A stretch of 64,000 bases of DNA, taken from contig NZ_CP116619.1 of the NCBI RefSeq assembly GCF_030409055.1, positions 186,001 to 250,000 of the forward strand, read 5' to 3'. Source of the DNA: Trichocoleus desertorum NBK24 (lineage in GTDB: Bacteria; Cyanobacteriota; Cyanobacteriia; FACHB-46). Under the pieces are notes generated by a model. That model was given only the letters and a program-made list of their open reading frames with translations, did no database searches and had not been told where the DNA came from. Positions 46,451 through 53,431 of the stretch are shown here, in pieces. Every line of letters starts with the position of its first letter. Positions within the stretch are counted from its first letter, which is position 1. A program made the position numbers and the translations under genes.

Positions 46451-47143
46451 ATGAAAGTTTTTTTGCCAACAGTGACAGCTAGCTTAGCTTTGGCACTGAG
46501 TGCAACGGCAGCTAAGGCTGTGGTTTTGTACGATGGTTCATCTAGTCCTGCTCAAACGCCTGCCCAACAAAATTGGTTATATCAAGCGACTGCGATCGCG
46601 ACTGCTCCGATCGCAACTGCAACGAGCAGCGGCACAGTCTTAGATACGGGTAATAGCTCTAACTATGCAGGCTACTTCAACGGAACTCCAGTCATTCTCG
46701 ATCGCGCTAAGGGCTACACAGTCAGTTTCAAATTAAGGGTTAATTCTGAGTCCCACGGGACGAACAACAATCGAGCGGGCTTCAGCGTGATCGTGATTAG
46801 TAAACAAGGATCAGGTGAGGCTCAACCTTATGGTGTTGAACTTGGATTTTGGCTCAACAACATTTGGGCGCAGAGTTCTACTTTTACAAGAGCTGAAACC
46901 GCTACCTATAACACGCAATCGCTAGCTCATACTTACCATCTCAAAGTCAGCGGCAATCAATACAAACTGTTTGTAGACAATGCTACGACTCCTATCTTGC
47001 AAGGGCCAATGCGCCAATATACGGGCTATACGCCACCAGCGGGGTATCCCAACCCTTACAAGATTCCTAATCTGATGTTCTGGGGTGACAATACGACCTC
47101 TGCTAAGTCAAGAGTTACATTAATGAGAGTAGAAGCGAACTGA
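46451..47143 (+). CDS. Secreted hypothetical protein, possible lectin-like fold
   Basis: 230 residues with a signal peptide (LPTVTASLALALSATAAKA, cleavage near AVVL). The mature part is rich in Ser, Thr, Asn, Ala and aromatic residues with alternating beta strands (YTVSFKLRVNSES; GFSVIVISKQGSGEAQPYGV; HLKVSGNQYKLFVDN). This suggests a concanavalin/LamG-like sandwich. No anchor or PEP-CTERM tail is present, so it is probably released. Family not identified. It ends 95 bp before the tRNA-Ala gene that hosts the integrative element. Confidence 0.65.
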   Translation: MKVFLPTVTASLALALSATAAKAVVLYDGSSSPAQTPAQQNWLYQATAIATAPIATATSSGTVLDTGNSSNYAGYFNGTPVILDRAKGYTVSFKLRVNSESHGTNNNRAGFSVIVISKQGSGEAQPYGVELGFWLNNIWAQSSTFTRAETATYNTQSLAHTYHLKVSGNQYKLFVDNATTPILQGPMRQYTGYTPPAGYPNPYKIPNLMFWGDNTTSAKSRVTLMRVEAN

Positions 47144-47238
47144 TAAAGCTGACATCGTAGCTCAAAAGGGCTAAGGACTATTACAACTAGCCCCTAGAGC
47201 CTGTTTCTATTTCTTGTTATAATGACGAGATATTTCTT

Positions 47239-47311
47239 GGGGAATTAGCGCAGTTGGTAGCGTGCTGCGATCGCACCGCAGAGGTCAGGGGTTCGAATCC
47301 CCTATTCTCCA
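47239..47311 (+). tRNA. tRNA-Ala(CGC), integration site
   Basis: Cloverleaf: GGGGAAT pairs with ATTCTCC including a G3-U70 pair, the alanine identity mark. The D arm is GCGC/GCGT, the anticodon stem CTGCG/CGCAG, and the loop ATCGCAC gives anticodon CGC, reading GCG. The T loop is TTCGAAT and the discriminator is A. The anticodon arm itself contains a HIP1 octamer. From its tenth base onward the gene is repeated exactly at 53368. Confidence 0.92.
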
Positions 47312-47347
47312 TACAATCTGGCGATTGTAGCCTTGGTTTCTGTACTA
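47248..47347 (+). repeat. attL: 100-bp direct repeat (left)
   Basis: These 100 bases are identical to 53368-53467. They cover tRNA-Ala from base 10 to its end plus 36 bases beyond. The flanks differ on both sides. The tail holds TACAATC-N4-GATTGTA (47312-47329). Confidence 0.95.
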
Positions 47348-47400
47348 AACTGGCTTAAATCTGGCTTAAGTTTAGGATAGTTTCCAAGGCTTGCCAAGGG

Positions 47401-47655
47401 CTAGCTTCGATCCTCTTGGGGTAGTTTCTCATATTGCTCCTGAGTGATGTAGAAACAAAACTCAGAAGCCTGGTCATAGACAGTCACCATGTCAGGGATG
47501 GTCAAAGGACAGGGCATACCCCGGTACATTACACCCTCTATTCCTGTACCTGCTTTGAACACCTTCTGCTCACCTGGCATATTCCTAGGTATATCCCGGT
47601 TGGGTGCTGTGGGTAGGCTCATGAAGAAAATAGCTGAGGTCAGAAGCTCTATCAT
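47401..47655 (-). CDS. Hypothetical protein of the element
   Basis: 84 residues. The N-terminus (IELLTSAIFFMSLP) is hydrophobic; if the Met at 47622 is used, it is lost. No ribosome site favours either start. The C-terminal part is soluble and ends ITQEQYEKLPQEDRS. No family was recognised. It is the first element gene next to attL and reads toward the tRNA. Confidence 0.5.
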   Translation of the reverse strand: MIELLTSAIFFMSLPTAPNRDIPRNMPGEQKVFKAGTGIEGVMYRGMPCPLTIPDMVTVYDQASEFCFYITQEQYEKLPQEDRS

Positions 47656-47772
47656 AGGGTCGCATTACCATCAGGTACCCTCCCAAGTTTCCCTCTGGCT
47701 GGCTTGAGCTAACTATCCTGAAAGGCTATGTATTGCAGCGATCGCACCCTTAGCTAGAGGGTAGGCTCTACC

Positions 47773-47784
47773 GGGGGTACCCCC
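47773..47784. repeat. Perfect GC palindrome
   Basis: GGGGGTACCCCC is a perfect 12-bp palindrome in the 300-bp gap between the first two element genes, next to GTAG-GCT-CTAC (47761-47771). It may be an operator or a structural site. Confidence 0.5.
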
Positions 47785-47872
47785 CTATGTATGCCAAGCA
47801 TTGAACAACAGACAAAAGCTACCTTGACTAATAGCTAAGGCAGCTTGAAACCTATTTGCTCTTAAGATGAAT

Positions 47873-47916
47873 ATGCATCTTGACATGCATATCAAGTATG
47901 CACTATTCTATGCATA
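47873..47916 (+). promoter_or_regulatory. Promoter with TGCA operator array
   Basis: A sigma70-type promoter, TTGACA (47880-47885), 18 bases, TATTCT (47904-47909), reads toward the gene at 47960. Four ATGCAT/ATGCAC words start at 47873, 47885, 47898 and 47910, spaced 12, 13 and 12 bases, covering it. One-turn-spaced TGCA words are the kind of site bound by CopG-type ribbon-helix-helix repressors. A protein of that type is encoded in the operon below. Confidence 0.65.
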
Positions 47917-47959
47917 GGGTAGTGAAGATACCCTAAAACACCTAAGAGAACCAAAACCA

Positions 47960-48175
47960 ATGCCCACAGTATACTATACCCCCATCTTTAGCGCTATCTA
48001 TGACAAGGCAGCTAAGGCTATGTATGAAGCAGGGCTAGCCTTTGATGGCACCATGAATCAGTTAGAGGCTTGGTTGAAGGACAATGACCCTGAAGCCTAC
48101 CTAGGCTCACTAGAGGGGGTGCCCTCTACCAAGCGGAGATCGAGAAAAGTAGTGTGGATACCTTATGTCGCCTAA
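47960..48175 (+). CDS. Hypothetical protein of the element, operon leader
   Basis: 71 residues, first gene of a two-gene operon downstream of the TGCA-array promoter. It is helical and Ala/Glu-rich in the middle (AIYDKAAKAMYEAGLAF; QLEAWLKDNDPEAYLGSLEG). A basic cluster near the end (TKRRSRKVVW) could contact DNA. No family was recognised. Its stop overlaps the start of the next gene by 11 bases, so translation is probably coupled. Confidence 0.65.
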   Translation: MPTVYYTPIFSAIYDKAAKAMYEAGLAFDGTMNQLEAWLKDNDPEAYLGSLEGVPSTKRRSRKVVWIPYVA

Positions 48176-48404
48176 AGGACAAAGAACTACCCTTAGCCTA
48201 TCTCCAGAGCATCTGGAAGCTCTAAAGGCTATTGCTTCAGAGCTTACCGGGAGCCCTAATGTTAGCCTCCTAATGCGGAATATCGCAGAAGGGCGGCTGA
48301 GGGTACTAGGATCGGCTGATCCTGGCTTAGTGGCTACCTTTGAGCTAGAGCGAGTACAGAAGGCTCTAGAGGATGCTTTAGCAAGGCTGAGAGAGGTTAG
48401 CTAG
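48165..48404 (+). CDS. Ribbon-helix-helix-type regulator 1
   Basis: 79 residues. The N-terminal RTTLSLSPEHLEALKAIASE has the alternating beta strand and helix of a ribbon-helix-helix domain. It continues NVSLLMRNIAEGRL, the second helix, and ends in a coiled-coil-like helix. These dimeric proteins bind short palindromes through a two-stranded sheet and often repress their own promoter. The upstream promoter carries four TGCA words, the preferred core for the CopG branch. The link is inference. Confidence 0.65.
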   Translation: MSPKGQRTTLSLSPEHLEALKAIASELTGSPNVSLLMRNIAEGRLRVLGSADPGLVATFELERVQKALEDALARLREVS

Positions 48405-48461
48405 CGATCGCCTTGCTGAGTAGATAGGGGGGCTTATACACCTCCCTCTACTTGCCAATGT

Positions 48462-48902
48462 TTAGCTCTGAATCTTCTTATCCTTAAGCTCCATCAAGGC
48501 TTCCTCTAAGATATGTAGTTCATCCTTCTTAAACCCATTGGCCTTGATCAGCCACTTACCGCGATCATCTGGTCTTGTGATAGTCCTTGGGGCTGCTCCT
48601 GTGACTGCTCTGTACTTCCTAGAGACTATGTTAGCCAGCTTATGAAAGCCTGACTTCTCTAGCTCTATGCCTTTGTCTGCTAGCCACTCGCTAAGGGTGT
48701 ACATATCTTTAGCTTCTGTGTCATCAATCTGAGCATCCTCAGCGATCGCCATCAGGTAGCTTTCAGGATAGAGCAAGACATTGCCTAGCTCTTTCATGAT
48801 CTGCTTTTTACTTAGGGTGCTGAGGTAGCTGATCACATTAGGTTTAGCTTCAGAGGAACTATCACTTGCTCTGGTAGATATATGATTCACTACTACTTCC
48901 AT
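48462..48902 (-). CDS. Hypothetical protein of the element
   Basis: 146 residues. A Ser-rich N-terminus precedes helices (YLSTLSKKQIMKELGNVLL; MYTLSEWLADKGIELEKSGF), then a basic region (SRKYRAVTGAAPRTITRPDD) and a charged C-terminal helix. The layout could suit a DNA-binding protein, but no known motif is clear. It converges with the operon at 47960-48404. Confidence 0.6.
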   Translation of the reverse strand: MEVVVNHISTRASDSSSEAKPNVISYLSTLSKKQIMKELGNVLLYPESYLMAIAEDAQIDDTEAKDMYTLSEWLADKGIELEKSGFHKLANIVSRKYRAVTGAAPRTITRPDDRGKWLIKANGFKKDELHILEEALMELKDKKIQS

Positions 48903-49016
48903 CTAACTCCCCTTGATGTGCTCTTTAACTAACTATCTTATAATAACCTCATAACCTGGCATGTCAACCTGTGTGACCTAGGTCTGTCTGAGCGGTTACC
49001 TTGAAAGAAGCTAGGG

Positions 49017-49295
49017 TTAGGTTGGATAGATCCTCTGCTGTAGGTTGAAGACTAGCTCATCCTCATTAGTGTTCACTATCATAAAGAAGACAGACTCGTC
49101 TTCATAGGCGCTCTCAAAGAACACCATATCGCCATCTTGGAGCATGACCACTTCACCGCGCTCCTCAGCATCCGGGCACCATACCCTAGAGAAGTCAGTA
49201 TTCAGATCCCACCAATCAACCCCATCATCAAAGCTGATAAGATCGATGGATCTGTAAGAGTCGCTTCTGTACTCACCTTCATAAGTTACTAACAT
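49017..49295 (-). CDS. Very acidic small protein (possible DNA mimic)
   Basis: 92 residues with 22 Asp/Glu, five Arg and no Lys, a net charge near -17. Acidic residues are spread along the chain (ISFDDGVDWWDLNTDF; ESAYEDESVFFMIVNTNEDE). Predicted structure is mostly beta. Phage and mobile-element proteins with this composition often mimic DNA to block restriction enzymes or nucleoid proteins. No homology to a known anti-restriction protein was recognised, so this is only a composition-based guess. Confidence 0.6.
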   Translation of the reverse strand: MLVTYEGEYRSDSYRSIDLISFDDGVDWWDLNTDFSRVWCPDAEERGEVVMLQDGDMVFFESAYEDESVFFMIVNTNEDELVFNLQQRIYPT

Positions 49296-49380
49296 TAGGG
49301 TAAACCTGCTTTTCCTACCCCCTCTAGCTTTCCCTAAGGTTAGGAGAAACTATAAGGGGGGGGGTAGAGGTCTGGTAGTC

Positions 49381-49737
49381 CTAAGCAGCTAACTCTTCAG
49401 GCATTTCTACTGGGAGGTGAGGTAGTAGCTGTAGGTAGCCAACAGGCATGTTGTAGGACTGCCCAAAGGTCTGAGAGTCACCCGGATCAATGGCATCATG
49501 AGCAGTCTTAGGTGCTGCTAGAAGGGTGTCATCAGCCAGCCTGAAGATAACTAGGTCGGGCTGTAGGCGCTTGTAGTCTGCTACAGCGATACCCTTGATA
49601 GTGAGGTAGTGTGTCCGATCATTGTAGAGAACCGATCGGGGTTTCCCATCAGCAACCTTACCCAGTCTCAGGGTAGGTCTATCAATAACTACTGTGAGAC
49701 CGAAAGTGCTATGATAGTGGGAGAAATATTGAGTCAT
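49381..49737 (-). CDS. Hypothetical protein of the element
   Basis: 118 residues, mainly beta by appearance (FGLTVVIDRPTLRLGKV; HYLTIKGIAVADYKRL; DLVIFRLADDTLLAAP) with a Pro/Glu-rich end. No family was recognised. It starts 154 bp from the divergent ribbon-helix-helix gene; a terminator-like hairpin lies between them. Confidence 0.55.
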   Translation of the reverse strand: MTQYFSHYHSTFGLTVVIDRPTLRLGKVADGKPRSVLYNDRTHYLTIKGIAVADYKRLQPDLVIFRLADDTLLAAPKTAHDAIDPGDSQTFGQSYNMPVGYLQLLPHLPVEMPEELAA

Positions 49738-49768
49738 AACTAGTGCCTTTTGTGCGCTTGGTTTACAT

Positions 49769-49806
49769 AGCCTCTTGGTAGCTTCGAACTACCAGGGGGC
49801 TTTTGG
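49769..49806 (+). terminator. Terminator or attenuator hairpin between divergent genes
   Basis: TGGTAG-CTTCGAA-CTACCA forms a perfect inner stem, extended by AGCC (49769-49772) with GGCT (49798-49801), and is followed by TTTTGG. It points toward the + strand gene at 49892, yet no + strand gene precedes it. It may attenuate a leader or end a small RNA. Confidence 0.55.
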
Positions 49807-49891
49807 TTTGGGCGATCGCTACTTGCCTCTATCCTTAAAATGTTTTCTTTAGTTAAACCAAGATAGAGGTAGGAACCCATTGGAGGCGGAT

Positions 49892-50137
49892 ATGACTAAG
49901 CGGTTTGTTGGGGTTAGGTTTCCCCAAAACACCTATGACTGGTTAGAGACTGAGGCAGCCAAGACAGGCACCCCGGTATCTGCTTTGGTTAGGCAGGGGG
50001 TAGAGCTACTACAAGCTGAGCGATCGCTAGAGACCACCGACAAAGACAAGCAGATAGAGCTACTGAAGAGGCTAAGTCCTCAGCAGCTAAAAGCATTGAT
50101 CCGGTTCCGCCAAGAGGCCAAGGCTTTAAGTGAGTAG
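49892..50137 (+). CDS. Ribbon-helix-helix-type regulator 2
   Basis: 81 residues from the ATG at 49892, with GGAGGCGG upstream; the TTG at 49880 would be inside that site. The start TKRFVGVRFPQNTYDWLETEA looks like the strand and first helix of a ribbon-helix-helix domain, and PVSALVRQGVELL is the second helix. A charged helical tail follows. Probably a DNA-binding repressor or an excision-related factor; target unknown. Confidence 0.65.
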   Translation: MTKRFVGVRFPQNTYDWLETEAAKTGTPVSALVRQGVELLQAERSLETTDKDKQIELLKRLSPQQLKALIRFRQEAKALSE

Positions 50138-50199
50138 GCTAGCTCTATCGGTGGGAGCGATCGCTACCGGGGTTGGCAGCACACACACTCTTTAGAAGT

Positions 50200-50231
50200 T
50201 GGCTAACTTTCTGGCTAGCATTGGCTATAAT
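50200..50231 (+). promoter_or_regulatory. -10 box overlapped by three TGGCTA words
   Basis: TGGCTA occurs at 50200, 50212 and 50222, the last overlapping a consensus TATAAT (50226-50231) that faces the gene at 50285. A good -35 is not seen, so activation may be needed, or the repeats may be a repressor site. Confidence 0.5.
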
Positions 50232-50284
50232 AGTGGTAAGGGAATAGCTGTACCCCTGCCAACCCAGCCAGGAGCTTAGCCATA

Positions 50285-50473
50285 ATGGACAACACCCCCG
50301 CAGTCGATACTCTGAACCTCTATGACCTAGCGATCGATACCCCGGAAAGTTGGGAGGTAATCATCAAGGATTTATTTGTAAGTTATAGCCAGCTTGGAAG
50401 CCAAGTATTAGGAGTGGATAGTCGAGGTGATCACTATCTAGCTTTTCTCACCTACATTCAGCAGGGGGTATGA
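50285..50473 (+). CDS. Small acidic hypothetical protein of the element
   Basis: 62 residues, acidic (VDTLNLYDLAIDTPESWEVI), with a compact alpha/beta look and no known motif. An AGGAG lies 12 bases upstream. Its stop overlaps the start of the next gene (ATGA arrangement), so the two are translationally coupled. Confidence 0.6.
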   Translation: MDNTPAVDTLNLYDLAIDTPESWEVIIKDLFVSYSQLGSQVLGVDSRGDHYLAFLTYIQQGV

Positions 50474-51465
50474 TGCCTAGAAATGCCGATATCCGGGTAC
50501 AGTTGACAGCTTTAGAGAAAGAGACCATTGAAGCCAAAGCAAAGGCAGCGGGTAAATCTAACTCTAGTTTTCTTAGAGATCTAGCTTTGTCTAGTATTTC
50601 ACACACATTTTATGAAGGTAGCCAAGAACCTAGCCAGGAACCCAAGCTTGATCGATTAGAAGCTACCCTGATGGCAATGCAAGAACAGCTAACCCAACTC
50701 AATCAAAAACTTAGCCAGGAAAGTAGCCAATCCAAGAATGTGTGTGTAGCTTTTGAGGTAGGAGAGACCATTACAGCTCAGTCTAGCAAGCGGCATGGAC
50801 TACTGCTTAGATGTCAGTTTATCCCTCAGGAAGTACCAGCAGGATGGGTAGTTAAAAGGGGAAAGTATCGCTGGTATCCAGACTTAGGGGTAGTCTGTAT
50901 GCTTAAGGAGTTTTCCCGCTCTGAGAAGCCTAAGTACCTGGTTAAGTGGGTGCTAAAGCCGGGACAGGAACTAAGCCTAACCCCTGAGGGTGGCTTCATT
51001 CACTCAGATGGAAAGATCTATCTAGTCCGGGAAGCTCAAGAAATAGGTCAGGAAGTTGGTCAGGATGCTACTCAGGAACTTACTCAAGTAACTAGCCAGG
51101 AACCTAGCCAACCTATCCAAGAAGTTAGCCCGGAGCCTCAAAAGACTAGTCAAGAACCTACTCAAATAAGTAGCCAAGAACCTAGCCAGCCTATTGACCC
51201 TAGATTAACACTATCGCTCGATAAGCTGGCTGAGAGGTTAGCAAAAAAAGCTGAGGTAGACTTATTCAGTGTTAAGGGTACCTTATTAGCTGTTGGGGGG
51301 ACTCTACAGGCTACTGGGCAAAAGAATAAGGCTCTCAAATGGACATCCGAGAGAGACCCTGATTCACTAGGCTGGCTACCTAGTGATACCGAGCGATCGC
51401 TCTGGAAAGCTCAAGAAGTTAGCCAGAAAGATAGCCAAGAAAAGACCAAAACAGTCCAAGCTTAG
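50470..51465 (+). CDS. Ribbon-helix-helix-like protein 3 with SQEP-rich linker
   Basis: 331 residues. The N-terminal 45 residues (ADIRVQLTALEKETIEAKAK, then SNSSFLRDLALSS) resemble the CopG/MobC-like ribbon-helix-helix domain of mobilisation accessory proteins. A low-complexity Ser-Gln-Glu-Pro segment follows, then a folded domain of about 110 residues (GWVVKRGKYRWYPDLGVVCM). A second SQEPxQ-rich linker and a helical basic C-terminus with SQKDSQEKTK complete it. The repeats use AGCCAAGAA/AGCCAGGAA words. No relaxase partner is present. Function unknown; DNA binding at the N-terminus is likely. Confidence 0.65.
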   Translation: MMPRNADIRVQLTALEKETIEAKAKAAGKSNSSFLRDLALSSISHTFYEGSQEPSQEPKLDRLEATLMAMQEQLTQLNQKLSQESSQSKNVCVAFEVGETITAQSSKRHGLLLRCQFIPQEVPAGWVVKRGKYRWYPDLGVVCMLKEFSRSEKPKYLVKWVLKPGQELSLTPEGGFIHSDGKIYLVREAQEIGQEVGQDATQELTQVTSQEPSQPIQEVSPEPQKTSQEPTQISSQEPSQPIDPRLTLSLDKLAERLAKKAEVDLFSVKGTLLAVGGTLQATGQKNKALKWTSERDPDSLGWLPSDTERSLWKAQEVSQKDSQEKTKTVQA

Positions 51466-51575
51466 TCCAGACCTAGAGCTTGCAAGCCTGAAACACCTGT
51501 CTCTAAAGCGCCTTGGCGATCTGGAGTAGTTGCGCTAGAGGCAATAAATCCAGGAATGCTAGGGTAGTACTTTGC

Positions 51576-52154
51576 CTATCCGCTGGATAAAGGGTTACCT
51601 GCTGTTAGTATTTCTTGGATAAGTTGCCTAAACTTTTCTTGCTGTTTATAAAAATCTTCTTTCTTCTCTGTTTGACCAAAGTCAGAAAATATTGGTTCTA
51701 GTGCCAAAAGTTTGCCATAAGTACCAGTAAGAGTGTCCAAAGAACTGTAAAACTTAAAGACCTCCATTATCTGTTTCTCACTCAATGTTCTAGGTAGGGT
51801 TTCCATCTGGCTGTCAAAAGTCTTGCGATACCAGGGAGGACAGGAAATCAAGTGGAGAGAAAAGCGCCTAGGGTCATTGGGCAAATACTCCACATCTTTA
51901 AGATTGCTGAGCAGGGTCAGGTTATAACCTATTTCAAGCTCAAGCATTTTCCGGGCTGACTTTGCTTGTCGGCTAACTGTGAGCCAGTCTCTAAAAGAGG
52001 TAGTACCTAGGCTAAGGACAGAGCCTAGGATCACCCCTTGAATACGGGCATCTGAGAGAAAACTACCAAGGGAGCTACTAAACAAGCTAGAGACTGTGCC
52101 AAACCAACTAGAGACTGCCTCTAAAGCAAGTGCTACTACTTCCTTGGACTCCAC
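51576..52154 (-). CDS. Membrane-anchored hypothetical protein of the element
   Basis: 192 residues. An N-terminal amphipathic helix is followed by a membrane segment (IQGVILGSVLSLGTTSF, about 38-54). A cytoplasmic-looking helical domain then runs to the end (LTVSRQAKSARKMLELEIGYN; SLDTLTGTYGKLLALEPIF; YKQQEKFRQLIQEIL). One membrane anchor plus a helical sensor or effector is a plan used by some superinfection-exclusion and abortive-infection proteins. That role is speculation here. It shares its strand with the integrase, 52 bp away. Confidence 0.6.
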   Translation of the reverse strand: MESKEVVALALEAVSSWFGTVSSLFSSSLGSFLSDARIQGVILGSVLSLGTTSFRDWLTVSRQAKSARKMLELEIGYNLTLLSNLKDVEYLPNDPRRFSLHLISCPPWYRKTFDSQMETLPRTLSEKQIMEVFKFYSSLDTLTGTYGKLLALEPIFSDFGQTEKKEDFYKQQEKFRQLIQEILTAGNPLSSG

Positions 52155-52206
52155 TGCTACACCCTCCTAAGCCTTTCAGCCCCATTATAGTTAGGCTCCA
52201 TAGTGG

Positions 52207-53307
52207 CTATATAGGCATGTCAGGTAGCTCAGGTCTATTGATCATATGCCCATAAGTAGACATCACCATCTTGGGGGTACTATGCCCCATCAGGTAGGCT
52301 AGCCCGGTTATAGGTACCCCTTGCTCGATCGCATGGCTAGCCATAGTGTGCCGGGTAGTGTAGGGCTTCCTGTAAGGTATCTGACAATGCTTTAGCACCT
52401 TAGCCCACTGTCTCTCTCTCCAGTTGTCTGCATCTATGGGGCATCCATTAGGGCTAGTGAACACTAGAGCCTCGGGGTCAGGCTTGGTAGGTCTTAGTGC
52501 CATCAGCAGAGCCTTGAGGGTAGAACTCATGCTCAGGTGTCTGATACTGCCTGTCTTGGTAGACTTCCTGACTCTCTGATACCCATTACCATTCCTATCC
52601 TTAGGCAATGACTCACTGATGATAATCTCACCTCTCCTTAGGTCTACCTGACCCCATCGAAGCCCGATCGCTTCTGAGGTTCTAACTCCGGTAGCCAGTA
52701 GAAACCTAACAAAGGGTAGGTAGTGGGGGTAGAGCTTTTCAAAGCCCTCTAGGATACTCTTGATCTCTTGATCAGTAAAAGGCTTGATCGGTTGTGGTTT
52801 GATAGGTCGGGTCTTCAGGTTCTCATAGGGGTTAGCCTCAAGATGCCCTTGGCTAACAGCCCATTTACAGCAAGCCTTGATAAGACAGAGGCGATCGCGG
52901 TAGGTAGCAGGGGCTATCTTGGCCTTGGTTAGCCAGTCGGTGTCTAAGAGGCTAGGGCTGGCCTTAACCAACATCACCCTAAGCCAGCGGTATTTATCAG
53001 CCTTGGTTTCTGGTAGAAGATCCAAGGTGGCTACCCAAGTATCCCAGAGGTCTAATAGGGTCTTAGGGCTATCCACTGAGTTAGCTTTAGATATCTTGGG
53101 AGCCAACCTATAGCGGTCTAAGGTAGGGTCAAAGTTACCAGCCAGAATATCATTCTGTATCTTGGTAGCGATCGCTCTGGCTGTAGCTAAGTCTCTCTTG
53201 CTGCTGTAGTCCCCTCCGGGTATCGGGTGGAAGGTATAGCGCTTACCTGAAAAGCTAAACTTTAGCTGGATGCTGCCATTGTTGTTTGTGGGGTTGATCG
53301 GTCTCAT
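52207..53307 (-). CDS. int: Tyrosine integrase
   Basis: 366 residues. The N-terminal arm-binding region (GSIQLKFSFSGKRYTFHPIPGG, partly) is like those of phage-type integrases using a modified AP2-like fold. A central SAM-like core-binding domain follows at about 80-165. The catalytic domain shows Arg in ATGVRTSEAIGLRW, Lys near TKTGSIRHL, RH in YTTRHTMASHA (the usual HxxR His is Tyr), His in LMGHSTPKM and the nucleophile Tyr in STYGHMI. It starts 60 bp from attR, so its promoter lies beside the recombination site. It should catalyse integration at tRNA-Ala(CGC); no separate excisionase was recognised. Confidence 0.95.
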   Translation of the reverse strand: MRPINPTNNNGSIQLKFSFSGKRYTFHPIPGGDYSSKRDLATARAIATKIQNDILAGNFDPTLDRYRLAPKISKANSVDSPKTLLDLWDTWVATLDLLPETKADKYRWLRVMLVKASPSLLDTDWLTKAKIAPATYRDRLCLIKACCKWAVSQGHLEANPYENLKTRPIKPQPIKPFTDQEIKSILEGFEKLYPHYLPFVRFLLATGVRTSEAIGLRWGQVDLRRGEIIISESLPKDRNGNGYQRVRKSTKTGSIRHLSMSSTLKALLMALRPTKPDPEALVFTSPNGCPIDADNWRERQWAKVLKHCQIPYRKPYTTRHTMASHAIEQGVPITGLAYLMGHSTPKMVMSTYGHMINRPELPDMPI

Positions 53308-53367
53308 CTGGCCTAAGGCTGTCCTAAAGTGACCAGAGTTAGAACAGAAACCCTTAGTGGCTCTAAG

Positions 53368-53431
53368 GCGCAGTTGGTAGCGTGCTGCGATCGCACCGCA
53401 GAGGTCAGGGGTTCGAATCCCCTATTCTCCA
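53368..53431 (+). pseudogene. Truncated tRNA-Ala remnant
   Basis: The last 64 bases of tRNA-Ala(CGC) are repeated here exactly, but the first nine bases (the acceptor 5' strand) are replaced by unrelated sequence, so no acceptor stem can form. It marks the right junction and should not be annotated as a functional tRNA. Confidence 0.95.

Noticed and set aside
47401-53307. Prophage
   Set aside because: Integrase and regulators are present but no terminase, portal, capsid, tail or lysis gene was recognised in the 6.1 kb.
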